64,000 nucleotides of DNA from the NCBI RefSeq assembly GCF_034471385.1, contig NZ_JARGYU010000001.1, positions 372,001 through 436,000 of the forward strand, in the 5' to 3' direction. The position numbers and the translations under genes were made by a program. Source of the DNA: Lyticum sinuosum. Its GTDB lineage: Bacteria; Pseudomonadota; Alphaproteobacteria; Rickettsiales; Midichloriaceae. Shown here in pieces: positions 27,874-37,210 of the stretch (positions are counted from its first letter, which is position 1; the number at the start of each line of letters is the position of its first letter). Under the pieces are notes generated by a model that was given only the letters and a program-made list of their open reading frames with translations, searched no databases and was not told the DNA's origin.

Positions 27874-27907
27874 TTTATAAAAATTATGAATGAAATTATT
27901 AATTATT

Positions 27908-28615
27908 TTATATTGATCTTAATTTATATCCTGCCATTCTAATTGTTTCTATGACATTCCCCTTTTCTGGACATGCATCTATTAAAGCTTTACGTAATCT
28001 AGTAATGTGAACATCAACTGTTCTATAGTCAACATTAGAATTCGGATCCCATATTTTTATAATAAAATCATCTCTTGAAAAAACCTTCTCTGGTGATTCC
28101 ATAAGAAGTCGTAAAATTTGAAATTCAATAAATGATAATTTTATATTTTTTCCAGAACGTGATACTGAATATGATGAGAGATCCATTTCTATATCATTAA
28201 ATACTAGTTTTTTATCTCCAAATGCAGGTCTTATTCTTCTAACAACTGCTCTTATACGAGCTAATAACTCTATTGAAGAAAATGGTTTAGTCATGTAATC
28301 ATCTGCTCCACGTTCTAATCCTGTAACTTTATCAATACTATCTCCTTTAGAAGATATGATTATGATTGGAATATTTGATGTTTCTTTAATGTCTCTTAAT
28401 TCAGTACATATATCAATTCCTGATTTTCTAGGTAACATCCAATCAAGAAGAATTAAATCAGGAGATTCTTTACAAGCAACTTCAACTGCACTACCACCAT
28501 CACTTATAGATATAACTTTATAACCCTCTTTTTCAAGAATATAAGATATAATACTTGATATTGAATAATCATCTTCAACTAATAGTACTGTAAACTTCAG
28601 CGGTTTAGTTTTCAT
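27908..28615 (-). CDS. phoB: PhoB/OmpR-type two-component response regulator
   Basis: The receiver domain (residues 9-125) holds the acidic pair in LLVEDDYS, the phosphorylated Asp58 in LILLDWMLP, and the conserved Lys in YMTKPFS. The C-terminal winged helix (about 138-235) contains SFIEFQILRLLMESPEKVFSR, DYRTVDVHITRLRKAL and IRMAGYKLRS. The sequence is close to PhoB, the phosphate-starvation regulator, but no histidine kinase or phosphate genes lie nearby, so the signal is unknown. It lies between coq7 and the LptC-like gene in a minus-strand series. Confidence 0.88.
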   Translation of the reverse strand: MKTKPLKFTVLLVEDDYSISSIISYILEKEGYKVISISDGGSAVEVACKESPDLILLDWMLPRKSGIDICTELRDIKETSNIPIIIISSKGDSIDKVTGLERGADDYMTKPFSSIELLARIRAVVRRIRPAFGDKKLVFNDIEMDLSSYSVSRSGKNIKLSFIEFQILRLLMESPEKVFSRDDFIIKIWDPNSNVDYRTVDVHITRLRKALIDACPEKGNVIETIRMAGYKLRSI

Positions 28616-28688
28616 AAATTGATATATTAATTTAATTTTAAATATAATTCCTAAGAGTAAAATATACTCAATTAATCAGCATAGAAAT

Positions 28689-29315
28689 TTATATTTTTTT
28701 TGCAACAAAAATTGCTACTAAACTAATTAATTTAATTGTTCGTTTAATTAACTTTAATAATTTATTTGTGTTTACATATTTATTGTGATTCTCTGCTATT
28801 TTCTTATGTTCTATCTCATTAAGACGAAATTGCTCAATTTTTTTTAAAAAATTTTTTAAAAAGCTATTTATAGTAGAAATAGAATCTAAATCTGATATAT
28901 TTTTAATGCATTCTTGTATTTGTATAATTTGTTTTTGATAATGAATATCTATAACTTCTTCTACAGCCTCAGTACATGCCATAGCATAATATTCATTTAT
29001 CATTGCAGTAATGAATCCTATAAAAAATCCACCAATTTTCCAAAAACATGACATTAAAGTTGGTCTTACTTTATAATTTATAATTTTTTCAGAAAAATAA
29101 AGAAAATGCTCAATTTCTTGTTCTAGCATTTCATATAGCTGATCAATAGTTTCCTCTGAAAAATTTTTTAATTTAGCTGCAAATATTTGACCACGGTATA
29201 TTTGACATGCTCCCATTTCTCCTGCATGATTCACTCTAATAATAGATTTTAGATCTATATCTATATGAATATTATTAAAAAAAGAGTATTTTTTATCACC
29301 AGGGAGAAATTTCAT
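28689..29315 (-). CDS. coq7: Demethoxyubiquinone hydroxylase Coq7
   Basis: Coq7 is a di-iron monooxygenase that makes the penultimate ubiquinone intermediate at the membrane. The four-helix ligand set is visible: Glu in RVNHAGEMGA, Glu and His in EQEIEHFLYF, Glu residues in CTEAVEEVID, and the last Glu-x-x-His in NEIEHKKIA. KIGGFFIGFITA is the membrane-contacting segment. Length 208 is usual for the bacterial form. It starts nine bases after the AmpG-like gene, so the two are probably one transcript. Confidence 0.94.
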   Translation of the reverse strand: MKFLPGDKKYSFFNNIHIDIDLKSIIRVNHAGEMGACQIYRGQIFAAKLKNFSEETIDQLYEMLEQEIEHFLYFSEKIINYKVRPTLMSCFWKIGGFFIGFITAMINEYYAMACTEAVEEVIDIHYQKQIIQIQECIKNISDLDSISTINSFLKNFLKKIEQFRLNEIEHKKIAENHNKYVNTNKLLKLIKRTIKLISLVAIFVAKKI

Positions 29316-29324
29316 TACAAAGTA

Positions 29325-30665
29325 TCAATCAATTGATGTTCTAGGCTGTAAAAAAGAATATTTCTTTTTTAAAGATATATATAAAACAATTACAAGTCCA
29401 GGTACAGATAATAGTGTTGCTATTGTAAACAGTGTTTTCCACCCAAAGTATTTTACAATCCATCCTGACCATATTGAAAATGAACTTCTTCCCATAGTAC
29501 TGATAGATGATAATAAAGCCATTTGAGTTACAGAATATATATTATTTTGACATATGTACATACGGAGTGTAAATAAAGCAGTTGTGCGGAATCCACCTGT
29601 AAAATGCTCTAAAAATATAAGGCCATATAAAGCAAATTTATTATATCCAATACCGTACATAATAACATATAGATAAGTAGCAATGGCATGTGTTAAACAA
29701 CCATAAATCAGTGATTTTCCTAGACCTATCCGATTTATCATTCCTCCACTAAAAATGCAGCCAATTATTGTTGCAAATGTTCCAAAAATCTTAGATATTT
29801 CTGCTATTTCTATCTTTGAAAAACCTAAAGATGTATAAAAAACATTATGAAGATTTCCAACTAAATTATCACCAGCTTTGTAAATAAAGGTTAGTATAAA
29901 AATTGCAATCCATCCTTCTTTATTTTTTATTTCAGAAATAGGATCAATAATAGAACGCAAAATCCAAGCTTTAAATTTATATTTTTTATCTGATGAATTT
30001 ATATAGTTTAAAACTATAGTTTGTCTTGATAAAAATGAATCTTTTAAAAGCATACTAAAAATCGATCCAAATATTAATAATATTCCTATACAAAAATAAG
30101 ATGCTCCCCAACCATAACTACTAGATAAGTATAATGATGATACACTACTACAAAGCATTCCTAAGCGATAACCACTTGTTCTCATAGCTTCACCCATACT
30201 ATATTCTAATGAGTTAAGGCGAGATAAATCATAGGCTAACATAATACTTTCTTGTGTAGCAGCAGATACACTGATAACAAAAACTAAAAATACTAAAAAT
30301 TTTAAATTGTTTAAAGGATTTATTTGACTTAATAATATCATACTTATACCAATTATTAGTTGAGTCGAAATAAGCCAAAGTTTATGATTACTTATCTTTT
30401 TTTTACGATTGAATATATAATTCAATAAAGGTGGTGATTTATACTCAATAAATGGTACCCATAAAAACTTTAATGCATATGGAATAGATGATAATCCTGC
30501 AAAGCTAACTATTGAAATATCTAAATTTGACTGAGATAACCAAAAAGCAAGAATTGGACCACACATCAAAAGCGGTAATCCAGCGAAAAATCCCATAAGT
30601 CCGATAATAACTATATTACGTTTTATACATAGACTTAATGTTCCTCGAATAATAAAATCAATCAT
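29325..30665 (-). CDS. ampG: AmpG-like muropeptide permease (MFS)
   Basis: This 446-residue integral membrane protein has about twelve hydrophobic segments. The AmpG pattern is clear at the start: GLMGFFAGLPLLMCGPILAFWL, then GLSSIPYALKFLWVPFIEY, and later SAATQESIMLAYDLSRL. AmpG imports anhydro-muropeptides released from murein. Neighbouring mltA (which releases them) and ldcA (which trims recycled peptides) elsewhere in the window fit this use. Rickettsiales encode several AmpG paralogues, so the true substrate could differ. Confidence 0.85.
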   Translation of the reverse strand: MIDFIIRGTLSLCIKRNIVIIGLMGFFAGLPLLMCGPILAFWLSQSNLDISIVSFAGLSSIPYALKFLWVPFIEYKSPPLLNYIFNRKKKISNHKLWLISTQLIIGISMILLSQINPLNNLKFLVFLVFVISVSAATQESIMLAYDLSRLNSLEYSMGEAMRTSGYRLGMLCSSVSSLYLSSSYGWGASYFCIGILLIFGSIFSMLLKDSFLSRQTIVLNYINSSDKKYKFKAWILRSIIDPISEIKNKEGWIAIFILTFIYKAGDNLVGNLHNVFYTSLGFSKIEIAEISKIFGTFATIIGCIFSGGMINRIGLGKSLIYGCLTHAIATYLYVIMYGIGYNKFALYGLIFLEHFTGGFRTTALFTLRMYICQNNIYSVTQMALLSSISTMGRSSFSIWSGWIVKYFGWKTLFTIATLLSVPGLVIVLYISLKKKYSFLQPRTSID

Positions 30666-30916
30666 TTTCTGAATGTATTGTATAGAGGTCTAATTATATT
30701 TATTTAGCTTTTGCTACATTTATATAATAAATAACATATAATTAAAGATGATATTGCAAATATTCTTTGATAGCAAGAACCATTTCTACATACAAATGTA
30801 TATAAAATTTACATAAAATATAACTATTTTAATTTTTAGAAATTATTTAAAATAAAATCAATAAATTTTCATATATATTTAAATTAATTTGAACTAATAA
30901 ACATATAACATATTTT

Positions 30917-32176
30917 TTAATGTGGTAATAAAATGTAAAAATCAGCATATTCTCTCATACTTGATGCTCTTCTTTCAGCATTTTTCCCACTACCAAAAAA
31001 TAAATCTATTCTATTTGATCCATTTATTGCACCACCTCTATCTTGAGCAATTAGAAGACGAGAATATTTACTATTAACTTTATGAACTGAATGTTTATGA
31101 TTCATAATAGTATCAACCCATATAGGTGTCCCATAGCTATATATTGTATTATCTACAGCAGCAGATTGTTCTGTTGTTAGAGGTATACCTTGTGCCCCAA
31201 TAAAACCATTATATTTTTGTTCTTTAAAAAAAATATAAGAAGGATCATGATTGATAATTTCTTGTGCAATATTTTTATGTTCATTTAGCCATTTTATTAT
31301 CTCTGATGTGTTACCAATTTTAGTTTTTGGATAATATTTGATTATTTTTTCATTAATACATCTATAAGGAAAACCATTTCTTTTATGGTAAGATAAAATT
31401 ATTGTATTTGAATTATCTTCATTTAAAACAATTTTTCCAGAACCTTGAACATGAAGAAAATACTTACGTGCTATATCATCAACATATATTATTTCTGATC
31501 CTTTTATAGCTCCATTTTCTATATCTTTTCTAGATATCTTTATTTTATTATTATCTGGAACTTTATATATTGGATATATAAAAGGTGATTTCATAGAACG
31601 CGATCCTTTTAATTCAATTGAAAAATACCCTGTAATAATTCCACGTTTTTTATTTTTATGTGTAATAAAATAAGGAGTAAAATTTTTCTCCCAAAATTCT
31701 TTTGCAATTTTATTTAATTTATATCTTTGATTTTGATTTAATTTATTATATTTCTTTATTTTTTCGATTTTATTAATATAATCCTCAGCAACATCACATA
31801 ACTTTTGCCATTGATAGTTTTTTCCAAATTTTTTTATTTTTTTTGAAAAATTCAAAGATGGATCGCGAGCTTTTATAGGTTTACATGATAATGTAAAAAC
31901 TTGAAGTGATTGATAGTGAGTATTACTTTTATTCCATCTATTAAGGTCATTAAAAGTAACTCTTTTGAGAGAAAAATCATCATTAATGTTGTTGTGATGA
32001 ATTCGACTACATCCAGATATAATTAACGTATGTAATATAATTAAAAAAAGATTTAATAATATCTTTTGATATATACAATAATCTACAAATTTTTTATAAA
32101 AAAAATTATTAATTAAGTTAAAAAAGAGATAATAAATAGTTTTTATATTAAATATTTTTTGTCCTGTGAATAACAT
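30917..32176 (-). CDS. mltA: Membrane-bound lytic murein transglycosylase A
   Basis: MltA cleaves murein glycan strands, leaving 1,6-anhydromuramyl ends. The lipoprotein box is LIILHTLIISGC, about residue 55, unusually deep for a signal peptide, so translation may start downstream of 32176. The MltA barrel has GIITGYFSIELKGS, FLHVQGSGKIV, NHDPSYIFFKE and GAQGIPLTTEQSAAVD. The catalytic Asp lies in LLIAQDRGGAINGSNRIDLFFG of the 3D domain. Length 419 is near normal. It lies upstream of the AmpG-like gene on the same strand, separated by 251 bases without visible features. Confidence 0.93.
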   Translation of the reverse strand: MLFTGQKIFNIKTIYYLFFNLINNFFYKKFVDYCIYQKILLNLFLIILHTLIISGCSRIHHNNINDDFSLKRVTFNDLNRWNKSNTHYQSLQVFTLSCKPIKARDPSLNFSKKIKKFGKNYQWQKLCDVAEDYINKIEKIKKYNKLNQNQRYKLNKIAKEFWEKNFTPYFITHKNKKRGIITGYFSIELKGSRSMKSPFIYPIYKVPDNNKIKISRKDIENGAIKGSEIIYVDDIARKYFLHVQGSGKIVLNEDNSNTIILSYHKRNGFPYRCINEKIIKYYPKTKIGNTSEIIKWLNEHKNIAQEIINHDPSYIFFKEQKYNGFIGAQGIPLTTEQSAAVDNTIYSYGTPIWVDTIMNHKHSVHKVNSKYSRLLIAQDRGGAINGSNRIDLFFGSGKNAERRASSMREYADFYILLPH

Positions 32177-32284
32177 CAGGATATAGAAAGTATATTGTTT
32201 ATTTAAAAATTTTTACATTTTATATTATTAATTATATTTCGTAAAATATTTTTTTTACAATAATTCTTTAATTTCTGAAAATAA

Positions 32285-32338
32285 AAATTATATAGGAAAC
32301 CCTATTAATTTAAAAATATTAAATTATATAGGAAATCC
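32285..32338 (-). repeat. 36-bp-period duplication of the CADD gene tail
   Basis: The sequence AAATTATATAGGAAA occurs at 32285-32299 and again at 32321-32335, followed each time by CC after one variable base. On the minus strand the second copy encodes the last residues (Gly-Phe-Pro-Ile) and stop of the CADD-like gene; the first is in the spacer. It is short, but has the same arrangement as the larger duplications after the pepP-like gene and ldcA. Confidence 0.7.
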
Positions 32339-32965
32339 ATCGAGAAAATTCCATAATAATTTTGCTCCTTCAATTGCGCCATTACGAGCAAAATTTTTAT
32401 TATCTTTATCAAGTTTATTTATCAAACCGACAAGCTCTTCTGTATGCCATACATCTACTTTTTCATGTACATAAAAAAATTCAAGAGTGCTTGGATCAGT
32501 AATATTATAATGATTTTTTAATGCTTCAATTTTAGATTTTGATACAGATGGCGTTTGTCTTTCATAGGCATAAAGAGCCCCCAATCCAGTAGAATATCCA
32601 GATTTTGTCAAATCAAAAAAACCATCAATTAATTTTAATGTAGATTCAAGTTCTGGAGATGAATCTAATTCGGTTGAGGGGGATATACCATAAATAAAAC
32701 GTTTCCATAGTTCTGGATGATTATTATCACCTCTTTCCTCATCAATTAAATTTTCTAACAAAACTTGTCTACTCTCCATATCACAACATTGAGAATGAAT
32801 TTGACTAATTAATCTAGCAAATACATATATATGATGAAAACGCTCTTTTGCATACAATATCAATGTTTCTTTAGGTAATTTTCCATGATTAAATGCATTA
32901 TAAAAAGGATGTTTAAGTAAAAACCAATTTTCTAGTTCATTATTTAAATCATTTATAAAATTCAT
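32324..32965 (-). CDS. CADD/PqqC-like protein (folate-related, haem-oxygenase fold)
   Basis: The 213-residue all-helical protein matches the PqqC/TenA superfamily, in particular the CADD type of Chlamydia. Landmarks are the HPFYNAFNHGKLPKETL opening, LIDEERGDNNHPELW with metal-ligand Glu and His, LGALYAYERQTP, and FYVHEKVDVWHTEEL with the later ligands. Chlamydial CADD supports synthesis of p-aminobenzoate for folate, using a tyrosine of its own chain, and is also reported to bind death domains of host receptors. Either role here is inference from the family. It lies downstream of rho on the minus strand. Confidence 0.85.
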   Translation of the reverse strand: MNFINDLNNELENWFLLKHPFYNAFNHGKLPKETLILYAKERFHHIYVFARLISQIHSQCCDMESRQVLLENLIDEERGDNNHPELWKRFIYGISPSTELDSSPELESTLKLIDGFFDLTKSGYSTGLGALYAYERQTPSVSKSKIEALKNHYNITDPSTLEFFYVHEKVDVWHTEELVGLINKLDKDNKNFARNGAIEGAKLLWNFLDGFPI

Positions 32966-33097
32966 AGAGTATTAATAAATAAGTAATAGAATTTACATAA
33001 ATTTTTTATATTTGCTAAATATAAATAACCGTTGTAGGACTATGATACTTATAAAAATAATAGTCAAGTTAATAAATATGTATATTTATTATATATT

Positions 33098-34627
33098 TTA
33101 TTTCCTTGGATTATGTGTATCCATTTGTTCAAAAAAATCCATATTATCTTTTGTAATTTTTAATTTTGCAAATATAAATTCCAATGCTTCTATTGTGCTC
33201 ATATTACTTGCTATGCGTCTTAGGACCCATATCTTGTTTAATATATCTTTATTAACTAATAAATCTTCCCTTCTAGTACCAGATTTAATAATATCAATTG
33301 CTGGGAAGATTCTTTTATCTGATATTTTTCTATCAAGAATTAATTCAGAATTTCCAGTTCCTTTAAATTCTTCAAATATTACTTCATCCATACGAGAGCC
33401 TGTTTCAACAAGTGCTGTTGCAATAATAGTAAGTGATCCACCTTCTTCAATATTACGTGCTGCTCCAAAAAATCTTTTAGGTTTTTGTAATGCATTAGAA
33501 TCAACACCACCACTTAAAATTTTACCTGAAGAAGGTGCTACATCATTGTATGCTCTAGCTAATCTGGTAATAGAATCTAAAATAATTACAACATCCTTTT
33601 GATTTTCAACTAAACGTTTAGCTTTTTCAATAACTATTTCTGCAAGTTGAGTATGTCTCTGAGATGGATCATCGAAAGTAGAACTGACAACTTCTCCTTT
33701 AACTGATCTTATCATATCAGTGACTTCTTCTGGACGCTCACCTATTAAAAGAACTATTAAATACGCATCAGGATAATTGGCTGTAATAGCATGTGCCATG
33801 CTATGAATAAGAAATGTTTTACCAGTACGTGGTGGAGCAACAACTAAAGCTCTTTGACCCAATCCTATTGGGGCAATAATATCAATTAATCTTCCATTTA
33901 TATTATTTTTTAAAAGAGTATTTTCAAGAACTATTTGATGTTTTGGAAAAAGTGGAGTTAAATCATCAAAATTGCGTCTAAATCTAAAATCACCAACATT
34001 TGAATGATTAACACTCCTTATACGACTAAGTGAAAAATACCTTTCTCCTTTATAAGGTGATTTAATTGAGCATTCAATAAAATCACCCATTCTTAGTCCA
34101 TTTTTATTAATAAAGCCCTGTGGTACATAAATATCGGAAGGACCAGCACAGTAATTAAATTCTTTATATCGCAAAAATCCATAACCATCTTGTATTATAT
34201 CAAGAATTCCAGAACTAGTAATATTGCATCCATATTCATAAAGCCGACACATTATTGTAAAAATTAAGTCCTGTTTATACATTGTATCAGGATGAGATAT
34301 ATTTAGTTCTATTGCGAATTTATATAATTCTTCTACTGTTTTTTTCTTTATTTCATGAATTGAATAACTTTCCATTGATTTTATGTCTTTAATACAAGAA
34401 GAAATTTTTTCTTCTGAATTAAGATCTATATTGACTATTTTTCCATTATCAGAATTTTTATAAGATCTGGAAGAAAAATCATGTACTTTTAATCTTATAC
34501 TATCTTTTTTCAAATTTTTTTTAATACTTTTATAGTTATATTGATATTGTTTTTCATCTAAATTTTCTATTTGTTTCATGTCTTGTCCTTTTCTAACTAT
34601 ATTCTGTTCTGAATTTTGAGTGGACAT
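33098..34627 (-). CDS. rho: Transcription termination factor Rho
   Basis: Rho is the hexameric RNA helicase that ends transcription at rut sites. After about 95 residues of Lys/Ser-rich leader come the N-terminal helical domain and the cold-shock RNA-binding domain (GILDIIQDGYGFLR, DIYVPQGFI). The ATPase core has Walker A in VAPPRTGKTFLI, LIGERPEEVTDM, Walker B in DVVIILDSITRLARAYN, and the Q/R loops KILSGGVDSNALQKPKRFFGAARN. At 509 residues it is about 90 longer than E. coli Rho because of the leader. It is preceded by a 506-base gap downstream of birA. Confidence 0.97.
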   Translation of the reverse strand: MSTQNSEQNIVRKGQDMKQIENLDEKQYQYNYKSIKKNLKKDSIRLKVHDFSSRSYKNSDNGKIVNIDLNSEEKISSCIKDIKSMESYSIHEIKKKTVEELYKFAIELNISHPDTMYKQDLIFTIMCRLYEYGCNITSSGILDIIQDGYGFLRYKEFNYCAGPSDIYVPQGFINKNGLRMGDFIECSIKSPYKGERYFSLSRIRSVNHSNVGDFRFRRNFDDLTPLFPKHQIVLENTLLKNNINGRLIDIIAPIGLGQRALVVAPPRTGKTFLIHSMAHAITANYPDAYLIVLLIGERPEEVTDMIRSVKGEVVSSTFDDPSQRHTQLAEIVIEKAKRLVENQKDVVIILDSITRLARAYNDVAPSSGKILSGGVDSNALQKPKRFFGAARNIEEGGSLTIIATALVETGSRMDEVIFEEFKGTGNSELILDRKISDKRIFPAIDIIKSGTRREDLLVNKDILNKIWVLRRIASNMSTIEALEFIFAKLKITKDNMDFFEQMDTHNPRK

Positions 34628-35133
34628 ATAATTTTTATTTGATTGATTTTTATAAAATATTTATTATTTAAAATATTAAACTAAACTCTTTTTTTAGAAA
34701 AAAATATTAAAAATAAAGATATTTATCATAGAATTTTAATTCTATCTTTAAAAAATATATCTAGTTAAGTATTGAGTCTAGTTGAGTAAAAAAATGATTT
34801 AAACGTATATATATTTACAATCTTTAAATATTAAAAAATTGTTCAAAGATGATGTGCTTTAGTTTAAATATTTTGAAATTTTTTATAAATTAATATTATT
34901 AATATATTTTATTGTATAAAATATTAAGAATATAAAAAAAAAGAGTAAAGCTAACTGCGACAGTCATTTTTAATGCTACAGTTATTTTAAGATATTTGTC
35001 AAATACTTTTATTTAGTATTAAAAATAGAATAATTTTTTAATAAAATTTCAATAAAAAATCTAATTTATTTTAGTTGATATTAAATAGGATAATAAATAA
35101 AGCTATTAAATGTAAATTAAATTTATGTAAATA
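34628..35133 (-). other. 506-base non-coding spacer between birA and rho
   Basis: No gene or tRNA is visible. The only notable part is at 34934-34983. On the minus strand AACTG and CAGTT can enclose a second small stem (CATT/AATG), and a run of nine T lies about ten bases further on, so this may be a Rho-independent terminator for birA. The rest, 34628-34930 and 34984-35133, is plain A+T-rich DNA that should contain the rho promoter and leader; nothing definite can be picked out. Confidence 0.4.
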
Positions 35134-36102
35134 TTAATATTTATACATACTACCATGGATAATAGTTTTTATTTCATTTTCATCATTTTGTATCATTAAT
35201 CTACCGTAATCATCAATACCAATAAAAATTCCAGATTCTTTATATAATTCATTTGTAATAAAAATTTTTTCACCAAGAAAAAGAGCTCTTTTTAGCCAAG
35301 ATTTTTTTATTTTTATAAATCCATTTCTTAATAATATTTTATATTGTTTAAACCATTCATGAATAATATAGTAAGCTAAATTAATTGGATCAATATTGAT
35401 GCCAAATTGAGCAAGAAAAGAAGCATGTGTTAATTTTTCAGTAATTTTATTATTATGTTTATTTATGCTTATTATTGGCATACCTTTAATATTTATTCCT
35501 ATACTAACTAAGAGCCATGTATCTATAATATCTATGCTATTTACAACTTCATGTAATACACCTCCTAACTTTAAGTTACCTAAAAATATATCATTAACCC
35601 ATTTATAGTAAAGATTATTTGAGATATGCAATACATTTTCTATATTATTATTTATATTTAGTTTATTTAATATAAATTTGTAATTTTGGCAAAAATCAAT
35701 GGATTCTTGAGAATTATTAATCTTTTCAATAAGTATTAAAGATTCTCCTATTGAAACACATGTCATATAAGATAATTGCCATAAATACTTATTAAAATCC
35801 TGAATAATAGATTCTTTTTCGTTAAATAAAATATTTTCGTTTTTATTATTATTTTTATTTATTTTTTGAGATGTTAAATTTATTAGCAAAGTCATAGATA
35901 ATTGACTATCTTCAGAATTATACCATTTTCTATTATATTGTCCTATTCCATCACTTTGTTTAAGAGCTATTAAACAAAGTCCAGATTTACCTTCATTGTT
36001 CATTATGATTGATTTAGCTTTTTTATGTGTGCTAGATATTTCTTTATATAAAAAAACAGTCACATCTGGTAAAAACTTATTTAATAAAATTTGATACTCC
36101 AT
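35134..36102 (-). CDS. birA: Biotin-protein ligase
   Basis: BirA attaches biotin to the carrier domain of acyl-CoA carboxylases. The catalytic core has NRKWYNSEDSQLSMTLLI in place of the usual GRGRxW biotin loop region, YKWVNDIFLGNLKLGGVLHE with the adenylate-binding lysine, and WLLVSIGINI. There is no N-terminal helix-turn-helix, so it is the enzyme-only class and not a repressor. At 322 residues it is about 60 longer than usual, with a Lys/Asn insertion at about 80-110 and another at 130-160. Its need for biotin contrasts with the dead bioA at 8832-9179. Confidence 0.9.
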   Translation of the reverse strand: MEYQILLNKFLPDVTVFLYKEISSTHKKAKSIIMNNEGKSGLCLIALKQSDGIGQYNRKWYNSEDSQLSMTLLINLTSQKINKNNNKNENILFNEKESIIQDFNKYLWQLSYMTCVSIGESLILIEKINNSQESIDFCQNYKFILNKLNINNNIENVLHISNNLYYKWVNDIFLGNLKLGGVLHEVVNSIDIIDTWLLVSIGINIKGMPIISINKHNNKITEKLTHASFLAQFGINIDPINLAYYIIHEWFKQYKILLRNGFIKIKKSWLKRALFLGEKIFITNELYKESGIFIGIDDYGRLMIQNDENEIKTIIHGSMYKY

Positions 36103-36145
36103 AATTTTTTAATATTTGTAATTTATTAGTATTTATAAAATTTAA

Positions 36146-37210
36146 ATGAATAATCACTCCATAATAAAAAAAACTAGTTCTTCTGAAAATATAAGAAATA
36201 AAATTTCTCTTGTAAAAGTATCTACTTTTATCATTATTATTATAATATTATATTTTTTTTGGCAAAAATTTTATTATTTCAATGATAATCATAATATAAA
36301 TGAATCTTATAATCATAAAGCTGATTTATTAATCAAAGACAATGATTCGAAAAACAAAATGAATGGTATTTCTCATAATCCTTTTATAAAAAATAAATTA
36401 TCTCAAGAAGATTTACAAAAGCAAATAAATCCTAATAAAGAAATACCTCCAATATCGGATATTGAAAACAAACCTCAAAAAAAAGCAATGCTTTCATTTG
36501 TTATTATTGATGCTGGAATGTCTAAAAATGAAAACAAATTACTGTTTACATTGCCAAATCACGTAACATTAGGTTTTAATCCATATGCCAGTGAATTGAG
36601 AAATTTACTTATAAATGCAAGTAATTCCGGTTATCAAACAATAATTTGGTTACCGGTTAGTACATTAAATCAAAAAAATAACAATACTGGTAATTTATCA
36701 CTAAAAAAAAATTCTAGTAATGAAGAAAATCTTCAAAAATTAAGGAAAATTCTTACTTTGAGCAAAGGAGTAAGTGGAGTTTACTTGGCAAAAGATCAAG
36801 ATATAACAAACACTGATATTTTTGAAACAGTCATTATGCAAGAGTTAACAAAATCTAACATCTATCTCGCATATTGGATAATAACAAAATATAGGAATTT
36901 TCATGATGTCAATGATGTCAATGATGATTTAATTATAAAAAGTGATAACTCAAATAAAACAAATAAAATAATGTTTGATTTTATTCTTGATTCTGAGTTA
37001 GAACCACAAAAAACTCTTGAAAATATTAATAATATAGTAGCACAAAGTACTAATCTTGGCAAACCTTTAATAGGTGTTATTAGAAGCTATCCTATGAGTA
37101 TAAAAGTATTACGAGAATGGCTTAAATATAATAAATATAATAATAATATTAAATTTTATAATTTGAGTTCAATTATGGATTTAAGAAATGAAAAAAACAA
37201 TAACAAATAA
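36146..37210 (+). CDS. Divergent polysaccharide deacetylase family protein (YibQ-like)
   Basis: The protein has an N-terminal membrane segment (about residues 29-44) and a NodB-like domain from about 115: LSFVIIDAGMSKNENKLLF, LPNHVTLGFNPYASEL, GYQTIIWLPVST and a C-terminal GVIRSYPMSIKVLREWL. In most YibQ proteins the first motif has two adjacent Asp residues and the third reads LPMEP; here one Asp is replaced by Ala and the third is LPVST, so catalysis is doubtful. It overlaps the following pseudouridine synthase gene by 23 bases, so they are co-transcribed. A short repeat encoding Asp-Val-Asn lies near residue 253. Confidence 0.75.
   Translation: MNNHSIIKKTSSSENIRNKISLVKVSTFIIIIIILYFFWQKFYYFNDNHNINESYNHKADLLIKDNDSKNKMNGISHNPFIKNKLSQEDLQKQINPNKEIPPISDIENKPQKKAMLSFVIIDAGMSKNENKLLFTLPNHVTLGFNPYASELRNLLINASNSGYQTIIWLPVSTLNQKNNNTGNLSLKKNSSNEENLQKLRKILTLSKGVSGVYLAKDQDITNTDIFETVIMQELTKSNIYLAYWIITKYRNFHDVNDVNDDLIIKSDNSNKTNKIMFDFILDSELEPQKTLENINNIVAQSTNLGKPLIGVIRSYPMSIKVLREWLKYNKYNNNIKFYNLSSIMDLRNEKNNNK

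Noticed and set aside
33012..33602. Plus-strand open frame of 196 codons.
   Set aside because: It runs antisense to the conserved ATPase core of rho; its length reflects the opposite strand's codon use.
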